Shown: positions 62,997 through 64,000 of the stretch, piece by piece | How the letters are laid out: each line of letters starts with the position of its first letter | Numbering within the stretch: the stretch's first letter is position 1 | DNA from: Clostridium aceticum | GTDB taxonomy: Bacteria > Bacillota > Clostridia > Peptostreptococcales > Natronincolaceae | Length of the DNA: 64,000 bases | Assembly: GCF_001042715.1 (NCBI RefSeq) | Contig: NZ_CP009687.1 | Location: 2,409,418-2,473,417, forward strand | Reading direction: 5' to 3' | The notes under the pieces: generated by a model | What the model was told of the DNA's origin: nothing | Seen by the model: only the letters and a program-made list of their open reading frames with translations | Database searches by the model: none | Made by a program: the position numbers and the translations under genes

Positions 62997-64000
62997 GTGA
63001 AAAACTTGCAAGAATGGGCAGCAGTACAGGAACTGTACATAAGGAAGGTCCCAATATTACAGATTTCGAAGCAACTTGGGATGTCTCGTAATACTGTTAA
63101 AAGGCTAATTAAACTTAAAGAAAAGCCTAAGTACACAAGAGCTAAGTATCCTTCAAAGGTAGATAAATATTTAGCTGAAATAATTATGTGGAGAACTTCT
63201 CCTGAGTATGATTTTAATGGTACAAGAATATTTGAGGAGTTAAAGAAAAAAGGATATGAGGGAACAATTAACCCTATTTACAGAGCACTTAAAAAGATTG
63301 ATAGGGATAGGGTTGAAATATCGAAAAATGCAACTGTAAGGGTAGAAACTCCACCTGGTGATCAAGCTCAGTTTGATTGGTCAGAATATAAAATGTATGT
63401 AAACAACAAAGTTCAGACAGTATATTGCTTTGCCATGATCTTATCTGCCAGCAGAAAGAAAGCTATGTGTTTCTCTCTTTGCATTGATGCAGAAGCAATT
63501 TATGAAGCAATTCAGGAGTTATTCAATGATTTAGGTGGTATTACATTGGAGCTTCTGATTGATAACCCTAAGGCATTGGTAGTAGATAATAATCCTAAAA
63601 ATGAAGGTGAAATAAAGTATAATGAGTACTCTTTACTTCTTGCTAGACATCTTGGCACAGAGCTTAATGCTTGTAATTGCTACTGGCCCCGTACTAAAGG
63701 CAAGGTTGAAAAGCCATTTCAATACATAGAAGAACAGTTCATTAAGGGAAATAGATTTACTTCAATGGAGGATCTAAATATACAGGGAAAGGAATTCATA
63801 AAGGCCTGGAATAGTAAGATTCATACAACTACAAGGCGAATTCCTAATGAATTCTTTGAAAACGAAGAAATCAAATATCTTCTACCCTTACCAACCACTA
63901 GGTTTAAGATGAAACAGCTTGAAAGAAGAGTAATTAGCAATGATAGCTTTATACACATAGGTACAAATAAATATAGTGTGCCAGTAAAATATGCAACAAA
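62997..64000 (+). CDS. istA: IS21-family transposase IstA, 3' end outside the window
   Basis: An open frame of 334 codons starts at a GTG (62997) and runs without a stop to the window end. The N-terminal helix-turn-helix (VPILQISKQLGMSRNTVKRLI) is followed by an integrase-like DDE domain: GDQAQFDWSE (first Asp), LLIDNPKALV (second Asp) and RTKGKVEKPF (Glu). This matches IstA, which catalyses cut-and-paste transposition with the ATPase helper IstB; istB should lie downstream beyond the window. The ribosome site is weak (AAAGG close to the start). The gene is intact as far as visible, so the element may be active. Confidence 0.9.
   Translation, partial: MKNLQEWAAVQELYIRKVPILQISKQLGMSRNTVKRLIKLKEKPKYTRAKYPSKVDKYLAEIIMWRTSPEYDFNGTRIFEELKKKGYEGTINPIYRALKKIDRDRVEISKNATVRVETPPGDQAQFDWSEYKMYVNNKVQTVYCFAMILSASRKKAMCFSLCIDAEAIYEAIQELFNDLGGITLELLIDNPKALVVDNNPKNEGEIKYNEYSLLLARHLGTELNACNCYWPRTKGKVEKPFQYIEEQFIKGNRFTSMEDLNIQGKEFIKAWNSKIHTTTRRIPNEFFENEEIKYLLPLPTTRFKMKQLERRVISNDSFIHIGTNKYSVPVKYAT

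Noticed and set aside
62745-63136. Minus-strand frames of 85-88 codons before istA
   Set aside because: They run antisense to the IS21 end and the istA start, have no ribosome site or family pattern, and overlap repeated terminal motifs.
1-64000. CRISPR arrays, tRNA and rRNA genes
   Set aside because: No regularly spaced short palindromic repeats, cloverleaf-compatible tRNA sequences or rRNA signatures were noticed on either strand. A tRNAscan or CRISPR finder run was not possible.

Overview
The window is AT-rich DNA from a spore-forming member of the Clostridia. The evidence is the sporulation genes (gpr, spoIIP, yqfC, yqfD), the Firmicute housekeeping order around dnaK, lepA, era and floA, a T-box in front of a single-chain glycyl-tRNA synthetase, and a CIRCE operator in front of hrcA. 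Gene content and order suggest an Alkaliphilus/Natronincola-like organism, but that placement is inference. No rRNA, tRNA or CRISPR array was recognised.

Positions 1-6400 form a small accessory region read almost entirely from the minus strand. It holds an HNH protein with a 123-bp tandem array of DnaJ-type CXXCXGXG knuckles, cut short by a nonsense codon. It also holds a compact three-gene operon: a GHKL ATPase with a PD-(D/E)XK-like C-terminus, a small membrane protein and a DUF4868/KwaB-like protein. This looks like a Kiwa-type antiphage module with an extra ATPase/nuclease partner and is the best candidate here for a poorly described system. Gene remnants, decaying repeats and hairpins surround it. 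A 117-bp MITE-like palindromic element follows at 6215-6331, and a second, base-identical copy lies inverted at 49659-49775.

Positions 6400-18400 hold an ABC-F protein behind an attenuator-like hairpin, a DUF4317 protein, a divergent PadR regulator/enoate-reductase pair with a clear operator-promoter, a flavinylated fumarate-reductase-like lipoprotein, and a divergent response regulator/7TMR-DISM kinase pair that shares a tandem 19-bp repeat.

Positions 18500-57600 are a long minus-strand chain of core genes. The order is ppdK, ppsR and ccpN (apparently frameshifted in an A8 run), then glyQS, a DUF4342 gene, recO, yqzL, era, cdd, a DUF3048 lipoprotein, a DgkA-PAP2 fusion, ybeY, pgpH and phoH. 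It continues with yqfD, yqfC, a yqfB-position gene, floA, nfeD, an endonuclease/phosphatase, yqeY, rpsU, hinT, mtaB, rsmE and prmA. It ends with dnaJ, dnaK, grpE, hrcA, hemW, lepA, spoIIP, gpr, holA and a ComEC protein that lacks the usual nuclease domain. Only rpsT is on the plus strand in this block.

Positions 57600-64000 are accessory again: a six-repeat FN3 surface protein with copper-amine-oxidase-type stalk domains, a relic of an ABC exporter, an orphan CtsR-type operator, an IS66 element collapsed by internal deletions, and the 5' part of an IS21-family element that runs off the window.
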